Below, piece after piece: positions 12,186-27,683 of a DNA stretch of 64,000 nucleotides (the stretch's first letter is position 1; each line of letters opens with the position of its first letter). The notes under the pieces are model-generated. The model made no database searches and was not told the DNA's origin. It saw only the letters and a list, made by a program, of their open reading frames with translations. The stretch is taken from NCBI GenBank assembly GCA_029891345.1, contig CM056997.1, positions 221,650,172 through 221,714,171 on the forward strand. Reading direction: 5' to 3'. The stretch comes from Dryococelus australis (Eukaryota > Arthropoda > Insecta > Phasmatodea > Phasmatidae). Made by a program: the position numbers and the translations under genes.

Positions 12186-12415
12186 AAATTAACATTGTCT
12201 TGGGTCTGACTACTGTTTCCAAGCGTCGGTCATCTGAAACTCAGGAATTAATAGAAAAGTAAACATTTTACCAATTTACCAATTGTTACTCATATGCGTT
12301 AAAAACCGAAAAAAAAAGAAAGTAATTTTAGTATTCATAAATTATCACCTAACTCTTTTAATCAACTTTACTGATGGCATTCAGATCTGCGTACTCGTTA
12401 AAATATATGTATGTA
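12186..12415. repeat. Dispersed repeat E, copy 1
   Basis: The sequence matches 24959-25230 along its length, with divergence. Landmarks are AAAATTAACATTGTC, AAGCGTCGGTCA (versus ATGCGTCGGTCG), ACCTAACNCTTTT, CAACTTTACTG and GTTAAAATATATGTA. It is a non-coding family of unknown type and follows directly on the RTE-type tail. Confidence 0.55.
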
Positions 12416-12560
12416 GTGTATATATATGCATATAAACTTATATATACATATGTATTCTGTTCACGATATATATATACACACAAGTATATGTTCCTTCTTC
12501 TAAATATGCGGTTTTTCAGTATCGCATCAAGTATTATATAACCTGACCAAGTTTTAATGC

Positions 12561-12618
12561 AACTTTACGATATATATAACGTAACGTTGCATTTATATAT
12601 ATATATATCGTAAAGTTG
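12561..12618. repeat. Short AT-rich hairpin
   Basis: AACTTTACGATATATATA at 12561-12578 is the reverse complement of the TATATATCGTAAAGTT arm ending at 12618, with an inner ACGTAACGTTGC. It could be a small fold-back or a by-product of the AT microsatellite. Confidence 0.5.
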
Positions 12619-12737
12619 TTTCGCAATATAAAGCAACTTTCTCCGCCAGTGTTCAGTGCATGCCAACCACAGCTGAAATTAATAGCTAATACCGTTGTTG
12701 CTTGCTAACCCAGTCGTACAAGTAGTAGCAAAGTGGC

Positions 12738-12809
12738 ATACACACACACACACACACACTCAACACACACATACATACACAGACATTATATATATATATA
12801 TATATATTG
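12738..12809. repeat. CA and TA microsatellites
   Basis: A (CA)n run at 12738-12758 is followed by interrupted CA/CATA words and a (TA)n run at 12786-12807. The overlapping 77-residue frame (12695-12928) encodes a His/Thr then Ile/Tyr repeat and is not a gene. Confidence 0.9.
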
Positions 12810-13195
12810 CACCTCAAACCTCAAAACATCTGTTTTTACGTTCTCAAATAAGTGACTATATTAAATACAGATGTCAAGCCCTTTCATACGACAAATATTT
12901 CTGTTCTGAAATCAGTTTTTTTTGCTAATGTTTTCTTTGATAATGACCGTAATTATTTAGTTTGTTTATTTGATAACCTTGACAAACATTGGAAAAAAAA
13001 ATTAAAAACACGAGGTTTGTGAATTACGATACATAAACTAAATCGTGCCTATCGTGCTATAGAAAGCAAAGTTACCAACATAACTTAAACGTCCTCGGAG
13101 TTACACTGGCATCATAATATCCCAGCCAATAGTATTTAAACGCAAATAAAATAAAGTGATTTCAGCTCTATGAATCTGCTTAATTCGACTCATAA

Positions 13196-13317
13196 GAACT
13201 ATTAGAAACTGCTCGCAAACTCATCCCACCAGTGTATATGCGTGTTGAGAAAGTACGAACTATTAGAAACTGCTCGCAAACTCATCCCACCAGTGTATAT
13301 GCATGTTGAGAAAGCAC
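13196..13317. repeat. 61-bp direct duplication
   Basis: Two head-to-tail copies of a 61-base unit (GAACTATTAGAAACTGCTCG at its start) begin at 13196 and 13257, with only a few substitutions. Confidence 0.95.
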
Positions 13318-13778
13318 GAAAGGTAACGGAACCCCTCATTATTTATATCATTGGCAAATTTTTTCTCCAAGTAATAGCGGAATCCCGAATGATGCCACCA
13401 TCTTAGTATAGGCCTACTAGAGACGTAAAAATATTTTTTGCTACATTTTCTGTAACACGTATGTGTAAAAGATACCCTTCGCTGTCGAGAAATTTAAATT
13501 AAACATTTAATACGTACGTTGTGATATAGGAGCAAGGAACTCCGATTTAGTTGGTGCAACGTTGGAATACAGTGGCAGTACATGAAGATGTTATGGACCA
13601 GTCTGCTCGATCACAGATCAGAGGACTGAACGGGGGAACCGGGCATTAATCCGCAGTATAAAGGAATCTACCACTCGAAAATATCCAATCAAACTGTAGT
13701 TGCGTAAATTGAGTCGTGGAAAGGAAATGATGACAAAGAATATGGAATACCTCTAAAACACTCTTGCTCATGCTTCGA

Positions 13779-13792
13779 CCCCCCCCCCCCCC
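13779..13792 (+). repeat. Poly-C tract
   Basis: A run of 14 C; one of several long C or G homopolymers in the window. Confidence 0.85.
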
Positions 13793-14583
13793 GCCCCTCG
13801 CACTACGAATGTCATTTGATTTTATACGATCAGTCTGTTTATCCAAATTGAAATAACTCCAAGGAAGCAGCGAATATCGGTCGCATATACGAGTGTAAAA
13901 GGTTTATAAAGGTTGAAGAAAACACACCCTCGAATGAAGAAAGTTCACAGTAACGAACCTTTGTATTTCGGTGCAGAAAAGAGAAATTGAAGCTTGTGTT
14001 AAGAATTCGTTCTCTTTGAGCAGCTCTTCGTGCATTAAAAGGTTTGATTGACATATTCGCTGAATATAGAAACGGGAAGATTCTTAAAGAGTAACACGAC
14101 AGTCTGAATAACCTCTAAATTATGCTATTTGTATTCTCACTCAACACTTTTACTTAGGTAGAATACGTTTAAGAAATAGTTTCTTTTGTGCCAGGTGGGA
14201 AAAAATACTGTTATTATATAAAAAAGTGAGGAAATGTAGTTGAGAGGCACGAAACGGATTGTGAAATCTCGTATGTTAAAGGCGGCTGGTGTGGGAGATG
14301 ACAGTTTTACATAAGAAGTTAGGATTGTCTCAGATTCCTTTCACAATACACCGCTGTCAAACACAGAACTCTTTGCTCGCGTCACATTTCTACATATTCT
14401 TGTAACATTTTACTGCCCTGATAACTGCAGGTAAAGTAATACTTATAAAGTCAAGAAAAATACAAATTATTAACTATGCATGCTCTCTCGCAGCGAGGTT
14501 CACCAAATGTTTTTTGTTTGAAAGTGATTTGGCGAAAGGTGGCCGAGACATGTGAGGAAATAATTTAAAATGTAAAAGCGCTT

Positions 14584-15752
14584 ATACTTTGTAAACTGTA
14601 ACCCCCTCCTATTTCCCCGTTCCTTACGTTAGTCATGGCTGTTACTTTGTAAACTGTAACCCCCTCCTATTTCTCCGTTCCTTACGTTAGTCATAGCTGT
14701 TACTTTGTAAACTGTAATACCCTCATATTTCCCTGTTCCTTAAGTTAGTCATAGCTGTTACTTTGTAAACTGTAACCCCCTCCTATTTCCCCGTTCCTTA
14801 CGTTATTCATAGCTGTTACTTTGTAAACTGTAACCCCCTCCTATTTCCCCGTTCCTTACTTTAGTCATAGCTGTTACTTTGTAAACTGTAACCCCCTCCT
14901 ATTTCCCCGTTCCTTACGTTAGTCATAGCTGTTACTTTGTAAACTGTAACACCCTCCTATTTACACCTGTTCCTCTACGTTAGTCATAGCTGTTACTTTG
15001 TAAACTGTAATACCCTCATATTTCCCTGTTCCTTAAGTTAGTCATAGCTGTTTCTTTGTAAACTGTAACCCCCTCCTATTTCCCCGTTCCTTACGTTAGT
15101 CATAGCTGTTACTTTGTAAACTGTAATACCCTCATATTTCCCTGTTCCTTAAGTTAGTCATAGCTGTTACTTTGTAAACTGTAACCCCCTCCTATTTCCC
15201 CGTTCCTTACTTTAGTCATAGCTGTTACTTTGTAAACTTTAATACCCTCATATTTCCCTGTTCCTTAAGTTAGTCATAGCTGTTACTTTGTAAACTGTAA
15301 CCCCCTCCTATTCCCCCGTTCCTCACGTTAGTCATAGCTGTTACTTTGTAAACTGTAACCCCCTCCTATTTCCCCGTTCCTTAAGTTAGTCATAGCTGTT
15401 ACTTTGTAAACTGTAACCCCCTCCTATTTCCCCGTTCCTTACGTTAGTCATAGCTGTTACTTTGTAAACTGTAACCCCCTCCTATTTCCCCGTTCCTTAC
15501 GTTAGTCATAGCTGTTACTTTGTAAACTGTAACCCCCTCCTATTCCCCCGTTCCTCACGTTAGTCATAGCTGTTACTTTGTAAACTGTAATACCCTCATA
15601 TTTCCCTGTTCCTTAAGTTAGTCATAGCTGTTACTTTGTAAACTGTAACCCCCTCCTATTTCCCCGTTCCTTACGTTAGTCATAGCTGTTACTTTGTAAA
15701 CTGTAACCCCCTCCTATTTCCACGTTCCTTACGTTAGTCATAGCTGTTACTT
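14584..15752. repeat. 58-bp minisatellite, about 20 copies in two sequence classes
   Basis: Units begin TACTTTGTAAACTGTAA and repeat every 58 bases (the first interval is 59). Two classes are interleaved. Class A has CCCCCTCCTATTTCCCCGTT and CTTACG; class B has TACCCTCATATTTCCCTGTT and CTTAAG. By eye the order of the 20 units is A A B A A A A B A B A B A A A A A B A A. Copies 13 and 17 share a private variant (TTCCCCCGTTCCTCACG) not seen elsewhere, showing segmental rather than unit-by-unit duplication. Unit 7 is an outlier (TTTACACCTGTTCCTCTACG). Confidence 0.95.
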
Positions 15753-15786
15753 TATTTTCACGCTTTAATGTTCAAGCGTAGTAATT

Positions 15787-15811
15787 ATATATATATATAT
15801 ATATATATATA
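15787..15811. repeat. TA microsatellite
   Basis: A (TA)n run lies just past the 58-bp array. Confidence 0.9.
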
Positions 15812-17723
15812 ATCAAATAACGAAGTTATGAGAATCAATTAATTCTGTGTAATAAAGTGACGTTTTCACTGTAGCAATTCGATAGTTTTGAGTTATTACA
15901 ATATAATTACTTCACTGTGCAATATTTGAAATTGAAACAACATACTTAGTATGCAATAATTAGCTGATTCTGATAAGTTAGTGATTTTGAGATGGTGACG
16001 TATGTACACCATCGAGACATATTAGTTCAGCAGAGAGTAGTGTGATATCACATTCTTCTGCAAAATAGGTACAAAGCCTATCCAGTTTAGGCAAGACAGT
16101 TTCCCAACTCGTGATCTCTTAGTACTCGTACTTTGCTTGTTTTTCGTATCGTAATGTGAATATACACTGTGAACGATTTTTTCAGTAAAATTCTTAAACT
16201 CTAATGGGATATTTGAGCTGTAACTATATGGAATATTTACCACACAGCAGTCTGCGAATATGTAAATGTTGCTATGCTAGAATATCACTAAGCATGAGAT
16301 TATTTCCTTAGCCAGTTTTGGAAATGTACCATGGATGTAGAGGATTAATCTTTACAATTCGCGCTTTTCGAGTACGCGTATACTTACAAAAAGGTTATGC
16401 TGAATCAAACAAAGTTTCTTTAAGGCCACCAAATTATATTTTTATATAGGGGAAATTCAATATTTTGTTGTTAAAACCAAATTATTCTGTTGTTCGTACT
16501 TGGTCGCCTCGAACTAATATATTGGTGCAAAATAAAGATTTGTTTGGATCTACGCACATTAAGCTGTTTAGATTAATAACTGTACAAAAATACTGAAGAC
16601 CGACCAATATTCAAACATATATTATAACTCCCGCCCCCCTTTTTTTTTCTCATCGTTTTCCCCGGCCAGAGCTATCCTCCCTAGGTACCGCAGCTTAACT
16701 GACTACTGATGAAATTGGAATTCTTAATAATACATATATTTAAAATACTAGTCAATGTGTGTGAATAAACACTTCAAGTTTAACAGCGGTACGTTTTAGT
16801 TTCCTGTCTAACTCGTTTTATTAGGATGTTCATACCATTATTAAGGACCAATAAATTCACTACCAAACAAATTACCACTCTAATTCCCAAAACAATACAA
16901 ACACAACCTTAAGCTCTATTTTTGAACGAAAGCACTCAAGCGAGCGGCCAAACAAATACATACATACAGTTGATCCATCTAAATATCTTGTTGACAGTCA
17001 TATGTCTTTCGGTCCAACACGTCGGTTTTGTTTATTAAAGCGAGTATTTTATCAGATGAAGAAACTTATTTTCTTGCTTTTAAAGTTTTCTTTACTCAAA
17101 AATATATCTCGTTCGGGCAACAAAATATATTTTTGGCCCTATAGAAACAAATATTTCGTTGAATGAAACAAAACTTTCTCTCAATGTATAAAATGATGAG
17201 GTAGATTTGCGACGAGTTTCTTAGAGTGTACACTCAGTTTCAAAATACTGTCTGTACATGCTGGTTGCTTCTGTCTCACTGAGAGTGTTGTCTGTACGGG
17301 AAGCCATTTCTCTGTACGGCTGGACGCTTGCCAAAATCAGACTAACGCGGTTCGCGTGCTGATACGTGACATGTGTACAGAGAATAGGTGTTTGCTATTG
17401 TGTTGGGAAATACATCCAGCAAATAGTTTCGTGGAATAAACGCAGACCCAACGTCTACGGTGTTAGTCAATAATGTTTACATCGTTGCTTTATCGGGGCG
17501 AGAGTGGGAAGCTGATATATTCAGCTACGCGTTCGCCTTCAGCTGAAACAGTAGCTTTCATTTAGCGCATAGTAAGTATCCCAACACGAAATATCCTAGA
17601 CTCTGTCTGATAAGGGTGTTAAAAAGAAAATAACATTTTTCTGTAGTTTTACTACATTTTGTATTTTTTATCTCAAAGTAATGTTGTCGCGTAAAACTGC
17701 ACATAATGAAAACATTTAACTAC
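15812..17723. other. Non-coding stretch, no gene recognised
   Basis: AT-rich. A poly-pyrimidine run (CCCGCCCCCCTTTTTTTTTC) sits near 16629. The short minus frame at 16022-16243 has no recognisable domain. From 17220 to 17560 base composition is more balanced, but no frame or transposon end is visible. Confidence 0.45.
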
Positions 17724-18158
17724 AATTCAAAACAACGGTTCTAGTTACCACGATATAATTAGAATTCAAAACAACGGTTCTAGTTACCACGATATAATTA
17801 GAATTCAAAACAACGGTTCTAGTTACCACGATATAATTAGAATTCAAAACAACGGTTCTAGTTACCACGATATAATTAGAATTCAAAACAACGGTTCTAG
17901 TTACCACGATATAATTAGAATTCAAAACAACGGTTCTAGTTACCACGATATAATTAGAATTCAAAACAACGGTTCTAGTTACCACGATACAATTAGAATT
18001 CAAAACAACGGTTCTAGTTACCACGATACAATTAGAATTCAAAACAACGGTTCTAGTTACCACGATATAATTAGAATTCAAAACAACGGTTCTAGTTACC
18101 ACGATATAATTAGAATTCAAAACAACGGTTCTAGTTACCACGATATAATTAGAATTTA
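17724..18158. repeat. 39-bp minisatellite, 11 copies
   Basis: The unit AATTCAAAACAACGGTTCTA plus GTTACCACGATATAATTAG repeats every 39 bases with almost no divergence. Two adjacent units have GATACAATT instead of GATATAATT. Because 39 is a multiple of three and one frame lacks stops, the minus strand shows a 141-residue frame of a 13-residue motif (VVTRTVVLNSNYI). Nothing around it supports a gene. Confidence 0.97.
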
Positions 18159-18159
18159 A

Positions 18160-20344
18160 AACAGCCTAAAGAAGAACCCTAATTGCAGGCACACACAGGG
18201 TAGATCTCAAAGAGATTACTTTGTGGCAGTTCTATGGCTTCAAGTTTCACTTCAGCTGAAATCTTACTTACACTGCGTTCCAAACACATTTTGAAATTCG
18301 TTCCGAGCACGAATTAAAATCACATTACTATTTTTTCCAATTTATTTGGCGCTTGTATTGGTTCAGTGTCACAGAACCGAATAAAGTACTCAATAAATTA
18401 ACTGTAAAAAACCTTTTAAAATCAAGTTTTTATTTATAAATGAACTAAAAAATTAAAAAGTATTATAAGAGCAGTTACAGAATTCGCAGAACTTGTAAGA
18501 CGCAGTTCAACAACCGCAATGAACTTTACTGCAAGGTAATATTTTGTATATAAAAACTTGACGCAATATAGAACGTATAACTCATTTGCGTAAGCGTAGT
18601 AAGCATATTTCTTGCGTAAGACTCTTACCTATTCGCGTCAAGCTTTTACTGTAAACTTCGTAATGTTTCAGAACTGTATTAAATGAAATATTCGCAGTGT
18701 TAGAGCACTATTATCCGAAATGTGCTACCAAAAAGAGTCTTTTTCTGAAAGGCACGACAGTATGATTAGCTTACGCTAGGCGGGAAACGACAGGAAAACA
18801 CACACAGTTTCTACGTGAAATAATAATGCTACGTGAATAATACACATATTATTATTATTATGGCACGTCAATTACTAGCAGTAAAATTACAGTTGACTTT
18901 TTCGTGCGGCGAACGGAAATTTCGAAGGTTATCTCACATGTTTGTTGATTTTCTTGGAAACACCACAGGCATGCTGAAAAAAGTTGTATTTATTAAGACT
19001 AACATTTATGGTAGGTAGCACGAGTGTTAGACCTCAGTGATGAGGAACGACATAAGCTTCTATAAGTAGACGTTTTTTAAAGGGAACAGCATAAAAATCT
19101 ACGTATTTGAATCAAACCACCAACTCGTGTAGGCATTAAAATTGCCTACAGATTTTACAGACAAAAAAAATTTTTTTTACAAAAATTCTTTATTACCAGT
19201 GAACTTCTCCGTTAATTTTTCACTGATATACCGCAAATATTTACGCACAACTACTATGCATACATTTTAATAATTCTTATGCAGTCTTAAAATGATATTC
19301 CCAGTCGGCAACGGTGACATGATTATAATCAGAGAAAATTTAATCTTGAGCAAGTGAAATGCACAAGTAATAAAGACATTTTTATACATTCAAAATGAAA
19401 GAAATACGAGCGGCGAGCAAGCAAAAATAGCACAAAATGGACAGTTGTGTTCTGATGACAGTCGTTCGTGCAGATATTCTCAGCGTTTCAGTTCAGTAAA
19501 TATGAGCCGCTAGAGAAGTTAGACAGACGCACGTGTGTCCGACACGCCATGGACACGTTTAGCACTTGGGGTATCTCAACATAGTGTGGCCGAGTTCAAC
19601 GTGATAATGAATTATTCTGTTTGTGGCAGCATGCAAAGAACAAATGACATCAGCTGCCAAGTCTAGCATCATATCGTATTGCTAAGTACAGCGTCTCTAG
19701 GAACTGGCAATAAATGTGTGCTGATATACAGCCAATATAAAACACTGCACTGTACTTTCCCGGAAAAAGACTTTCAGTAGTTTACTTCAATCTTCGTATT
19801 CGACAAAAATAACTTCCAGTTAATAACAATAGAAAAACCATTAGAGTCAGTTTGTAAGTACTTAAGCTGTATAAGCTGTGCGGTGGCATTCTTACGGAGT
19901 ACACGCCATTAATTCGCAAGAAACTGATTACAATACAATCGAAATTAGTACTGTTTTGCAGCAGAAGTATTAACCAAATATAACACCTGCAATCTGTTCA
20001 CGGTAAAGTAAGCAATTTGAACAGAAACCTTTGAAAGAAATGGCTTTCCTTGAACTGCATCCTATGCCACTGTATACATTGGCCTGCAGTCCCGCAGTTT
20101 ATTTGCCAGTGTAGTATTTCCAAGTCTTCAGGTTGTATCTAATGTGTCATGTTAACATTTATGGCAACTCAAACTGATTAAATTTGCGTCAGATACTTTT
20201 GAGTACAAATTGCTAGATTAGAAACACGTTTATTTCTCAAACAATTTGAGGTTTCCGTTTGACTGAGGCACGAATAAAGTTATCAGGCCCATGACAATGT
20301 AAATGTTACAAATAACGAAAGGATACAAGCCAAGAGACAGATAT
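18160..20344. other. Non-coding stretch, no gene recognised
   Basis: AT-rich sequence with only isolated short frames (for example 18833-19018 plus) lacking recognisable domains. No array or transposon terminus was recognised. Confidence 0.45.
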
Positions 20345-20346
20345 AT

Positions 20347-20866
20347 CATAATAAGGGCTCTAAAAGTCCTCAGTTGATCGTGGACAGCTTTATATATAAT
20401 GCCTATGGACAATACCTGTACTTGTATAACACTAGTACGATATGTAACAGATTATAATACCTGTACTTGTATAACACTAGTACGATATGTAACAGATCAT
20501 AATAAGGGCTCTAAAAGTCCTCAGTTGATCGTGGACAGCTTTATATATAATGCCTATGAATAATACCTGTACTTGTATAACACTAGTACGATATGCAACA
20601 GATTATAATACCTGTACTTGTATAACACTAGTACGATATGTAACAGATCATAATAAGGGCTCTAAAAGTCCTCAGTTGATCGTGGACAGCTTTATATATA
20701 ATGCCTATGAATAATACCTGTACTTGTATAACACTAGTACGATATGTAACAGATCATAATAAGGGCTCTAAAAGTCCTCAGTTGAACGTGGACAGCTTTA
20801 TATATAATGCCTATGAACAATACCTGTACTTGTATAACACTAGTACGATATGTAACAGATTATAAT
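20347..20866. repeat. Composite tandem array of two unit types
   Basis: Unit X starts CATAATAAGGGCTCTAAAAG and runs through GATCGTGGACAGC to TAATGCCTATGA. Unit Y is AATACCTGTACTTGTATAAC then ACTAGTACGATATGTAACAG. The order is X Y Y, X Y Y, X Y, X Y. Copies differ at few sites (GGACAA, AATAA or GAACAA at the X-Y joint; ATGCAAC once; TTGAACG in the last X). Loss or gain of a Y unit between blocks suggests unequal exchange. Confidence 0.92.
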
Positions 20867-20869
20867 GTT

Positions 20870-23430
<2,561 letters not shown>

Positions 23431-23625
23431 AAATATATCGTGCTACGATCACACGGCAATGAGGAAACATGTGGATCTAATACGTCGACTTTGTTAAATA
23501 TATCGTGCTACGATCACACGGCAATGAGGAAACATGTGGATCTAATACGTCGACTTTGTTAAATGTATCGTGCTACGATCACACGGCAATGAGGAAACAT
23601 GTGGATCTAATACGTCGACTTTGTT
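23431..23625. repeat. 65-bp tandem repeat, three copies
   Basis: The unit AAATATATCGTGCTACGATC and onward, ending GTCGACTTTGTT, starts at 23431, 23496 and 23561. The copies are nearly identical. TCGTGCTACGA in each unit is itself a short palindrome-like word. Confidence 0.96.
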
Positions 23626-24958
23626 AAATATCCCAATACCTGCCACAGTAGATCCCATCGTTTTCAGCTTTAAATATAATCAGAATAACTTAAAATCATA
23701 ATACACTAGTCACATTACGAGTTTTTAAAACAAGATTATTAACATCGTTCGAGTAATGAAATAATTCGAAATTAAATATCTTTAAACCCCGTATAGGTTT
23801 GGCATATCCGTATACTGCGGATAATAAGCCTTCTGATAATAAACAAAACGATTATAGATGGTATTATTTAACTTTATTTTCAACCAAAAATTTACGGGAA
23901 CTGTTTGGAATAGCAAATAAAATTTACATCTCGTAAACCTACAGATTTATTTGTTTTGTATTGAAACTTATTCACTTGTGAATATGTTCATTTATATTTA
24001 AAATGTTCCTTTATTTATTTATAATAGAGTTTAAAAAATGGTTTAAAACTGTCTCTAAAGATTTTTCAATAAAATACCGCAAAATGTTTTGGGCTATTAA
24101 AAAAAGTATTTTATGAAGGCAGCTACAAACTTTAATGTTTATTTTTTGAAAATAAGTTGAAAATAGTTCCGATTTTCCCAAAACATATACAACAAAATAA
24201 TATTTAAGTTTTGGCAGAATGTCTGGTGTAAGGAAATATAATTCATCAGTTCTAAACTAGAAATTAAAATGTTACAGTATTAATTTTTTTTACAACCAGG
24301 TTCATTATCACTGCAGACTACAGAATCAAATTCAGCTGCAATGTCTTCGTTGAACTGAGCTGTTTTAATTTGAGATAAAGTAATCACTCAAGAAACGCTG
24401 CAGCTGTCACGTTGCTATGCGCGTTAACGATTGGAGATTTTGTTGTTGTGAAGTAAGCCAGGGAATTTACCCCAAATTGCTGCTTACCAAAACAATGTCT
24501 ATTACAAGTACTAGAAAATATACAGTTCCTGAGCTGAGGTGAATCTGAGCCACTGTAGAAACGTTACAACACATGTATGGGAAAATAGTTTACTGTTCGC
24601 GCTTTGTCACTGTAAGTATACTGATACGGTAAATGTACAAATAATTTCTTGTTAAACAATTGTTATACGATGCCTATAAAAAGCCAGTTCCCGGTCGAGA
24701 CTCGTCAAATGAACAATTACCAAAGCACAGTCACAACTGCACATATTTCACGTAGAAGGCAAAATGGCGTAGAGTGCTCATGCTAGTTTCGCAGTTTAGT
24801 CACTCTCCGTGTTTCAACTGCGGACGCCATGTTTCTGCCAGTAGCATCGTCGAGAACAACGTCAGTGTAAGTACGTAGGTGTTTTCAGATGATTGTGTAT
24901 GCACCAAGCCCTGCTTATGATATACTTGTATGCACGTTGTGTATTATACCGCATTAGG
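23626..24958. other. Non-coding stretch, no gene recognised
   Basis: AT-rich to about 24300, then more balanced composition to 24900 (for example AACTGCGGACGCCATGTTTC at 24819). No gene model is supported. Confidence 0.4.
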
Positions 24959-25335
24959 TAAAATTAACATTGTCATGGGTTTCATCACTGTATTCATGCG
25001 TCGGTCGAGTGAAATTTTGAAATTATTAGAATAATAATTATTAAAAAAATCTGGCAACTTTTACATTTCGAAGCAGTACAAAAAATAGAAAGCGAACGAA
25101 ATAATTTTCAGTATCACAAATGGTTACCTAACACTTTTTATTCGACGGTAAGTTTCGGAACTACTTTCCATCCACCGTTACCAACTTTACTGGCCGTATG
25201 TCACTCAGTGCATCTGTTAAAATATATGTAAGCTGGGGCAGTGACATTTTCTCCAAGGTTGATTTCAAAAGTTCTCACTTTATCGTGAACTTTCTATAGT
25301 ACGTTTTTAATACTCAAATAATAGTGAGAGAGCTG
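24959..25335. repeat. Dispersed repeat E, copy 2
   Basis: Positions 24959-25230 match 12186-12415 (AAAATTAACATTGTCATGGG, ATGCGTCGGTCG, ACCTAACACTTTTT, CAACTTTACTG, GTTAAAATATATGTA). The tail at 25240-25310 (GATTTCAAAAGTTCTCACTT, TATCGTGAAC) weakly resembles 36300-36335 (GATGTCAAAAGTGTTTACTT, TACCGTGGAC), so the family may extend further. Confidence 0.5.
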
Positions 25336-27683
25336 TGCATAGAATACTGAGACACATTCAACAAACACCAAAACATTGAATGGAAAAATATGAAATTTTT
25401 TTTGTTTTCTTCAAGCGCCGTTTTTAGTGTTTTAATTTAAAATTCAGACGAAGTACAGCCCAAATACGATGAAACCAAAAAGAAACGACAATCATTTCAC
25501 TGTTCCATCCTGAAATGAATTCGCAAACGATATTATATTCTGCGGTAGGTTAGAATGACAATTTTAGTCTTCGCTATTTGATTGAAGTAATGAAATACGA
25601 CTGCAATACGCAGGGGCCTCAATATATAGAAATTTGTATTTAATAATTCAAAGAAGTTAAAAAAAAAGTTTTCTTATTGTCATTTATGTCATAATAGCAA
25701 TTTTCCCTATGTACTTTTTACGTGTTTTTGGATAGCATGTCAGTAAAAAGGAACAAAAATGATAGAAAATGGCACAATGAAAATCATCCTACTAAATAAT
25801 TACAGCATTTGACTTACTGTTTACTAGGAGACTAGTCTGACCAACACAAGTTGACGAACTAACTGTAATCTTTATCGTTTGTATGGAAGTGTATCCTCGC
25901 GAATAACAAGTTATCCAATAACATATACTCAAGTGAAAATTGCGTCCGCGTCATGCCTCTGAAGAAAATTCAGAACAAACGACGTTAAACTGTCCAGTTT
26001 ATTTTCACTTCTCACCGACTAGCTGAAAGAAATTTTACTGTCGTAGAACATACAATATACAGCTGCCGGAAACCATTCGACTGCCTTTCGCACGTTTACG
26101 CATCAAGATGTAGAAATTGTTCTGATGAGAACATTTTGCTAAACTATGAGAAGTTTTTCAAACATTCATACCAAAATATTACAAAATTTTAATGTTTATG
26201 ATGATTACATTGTATGCCTAGCCGGCCCTAACAAGTCCTGTCTACACAGAATCTACTGTATTCAAGTCAACAGTAACACATCAAAAGTATTTGTCGAAAG
26301 TTCTCTAAAATTGTTGGCACGAATATTATCATATTAATAATTACATTAGACAACGTATTTCAAGATAACATTGGCACCATGTGTGCGGTTTCAAAAAAAA
26401 AAATTCGATGACAAATATTTGACTTAAATGATTAGTTATTCAACCGCTGACAGTAGTCAGAATAAAAGAAATTATGTATCTCAATGTGCGCAGCATATGG
26501 CTACTAGCTCTTCGCTTAGGTGATTTAAAAATAATCACTTCGAAACACCTTAAGGACCAGTGAATTTTCAAATTATATTTACGTGCGAGATGAATAAAGC
26601 CACTCGTTGCTTATCTTAGAATACAAACACTATGAGTTAAGTTGTTCGATTATGGCAGCGCATGCGTTGCGGTAAGTAAAGAATTTCAAAAAGTAGCAAA
26701 CTCAAAATACGAAAAAGTGTTTTACTATCGTCTGATAAGTTATTCGTAACTACAGAAACAGAACACCAAGAGACGCTACTCTGTTCTTGAAATATACGCC
26801 GATGTATTTAATTTACGCTGGTTAAGAAGCAAATGTATATTGTTTATACTGTACGATATTTTATAGCTGCCTAACAAAATGTCAATGGCAACTTGATACA
26901 GATATCGAACTATTAAATCAATTACATGGGTCATAATTTTTTAGTTACTGGACTTTTTATTTCAAATATAGTTAATACATATTCGAAAAAGTAATTTGTT
27001 ACATGAAGATTTTCTTAAAAGTTATAAAAGCTGAACATATGTCGCAAGGTTTACTTAACTTATCTTATACTTTACTTTAAACTGTAGTCTATATGAAAAG
27101 TTACAATTGAAATACAAACGAAATAAATAATAAATATTTTACAATCTTGATGATATAAAGAACTATTTTAAGTTGTTGTCAACCACACCTATTAGTTTTG
27201 TTCAAATTTGAGAACTGCATGGAAAAATATTTAAACCTAAAATTCATGGTTTTTTTTAGTAATTTTTTGAAAAACATAATTTTCTGCCACTATCGAACTT
27301 TGTCAAACTGTTATTCCGTATCACAAGGGAAAGTAGAGAGTGTTCAAAAATATATAAAATAGTTCTGGAACGTCGTAAATCACCTCATCAGGAACAGTAA
27401 TGACAATCACGATCACAGTGGAACTGTTTCACCGTACTTAGCGTCCACAAACGAACACCAAAACACTGTGCTAACTGATGTTTAACACCAAGACAGTGAG
27501 AGTGTTGCTGAGTGAGGATCTGTTTCCACGCAGCTTATTGGCTACATTGTTCACAACGTTAAGTGCACAGTGGAGCGCCGACTTAAACGAAAACGTCTAA
27601 CGTTCCGGTGGCTCAGCTCAAACTGTCCCAGTGTTGAAGATATCCACGTTTACAACAAGATTAACTACCGTGCTACTTACTTC
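25336..27683. other. Non-coding stretch, no gene recognised
   Basis: AT-rich sequence with isolated short frames (for example 26146-26337 plus) lacking recognisable domains. Confidence 0.4.

Noticed and set aside
14584-15752. CRISPR-like look of regularly repeated units
   Set aside because: Units are contiguous tandem repeats with no unique spacers, and the window is eukaryotic. The same applies to the 39-, 65-, 71- and 148-base arrays.
17716-18141. 141-residue minus-strand open frame made of a 13-residue repeat
   Set aside because: It is produced by a 39-base DNA minisatellite whose period is a multiple of three; there is no flanking gene structure.
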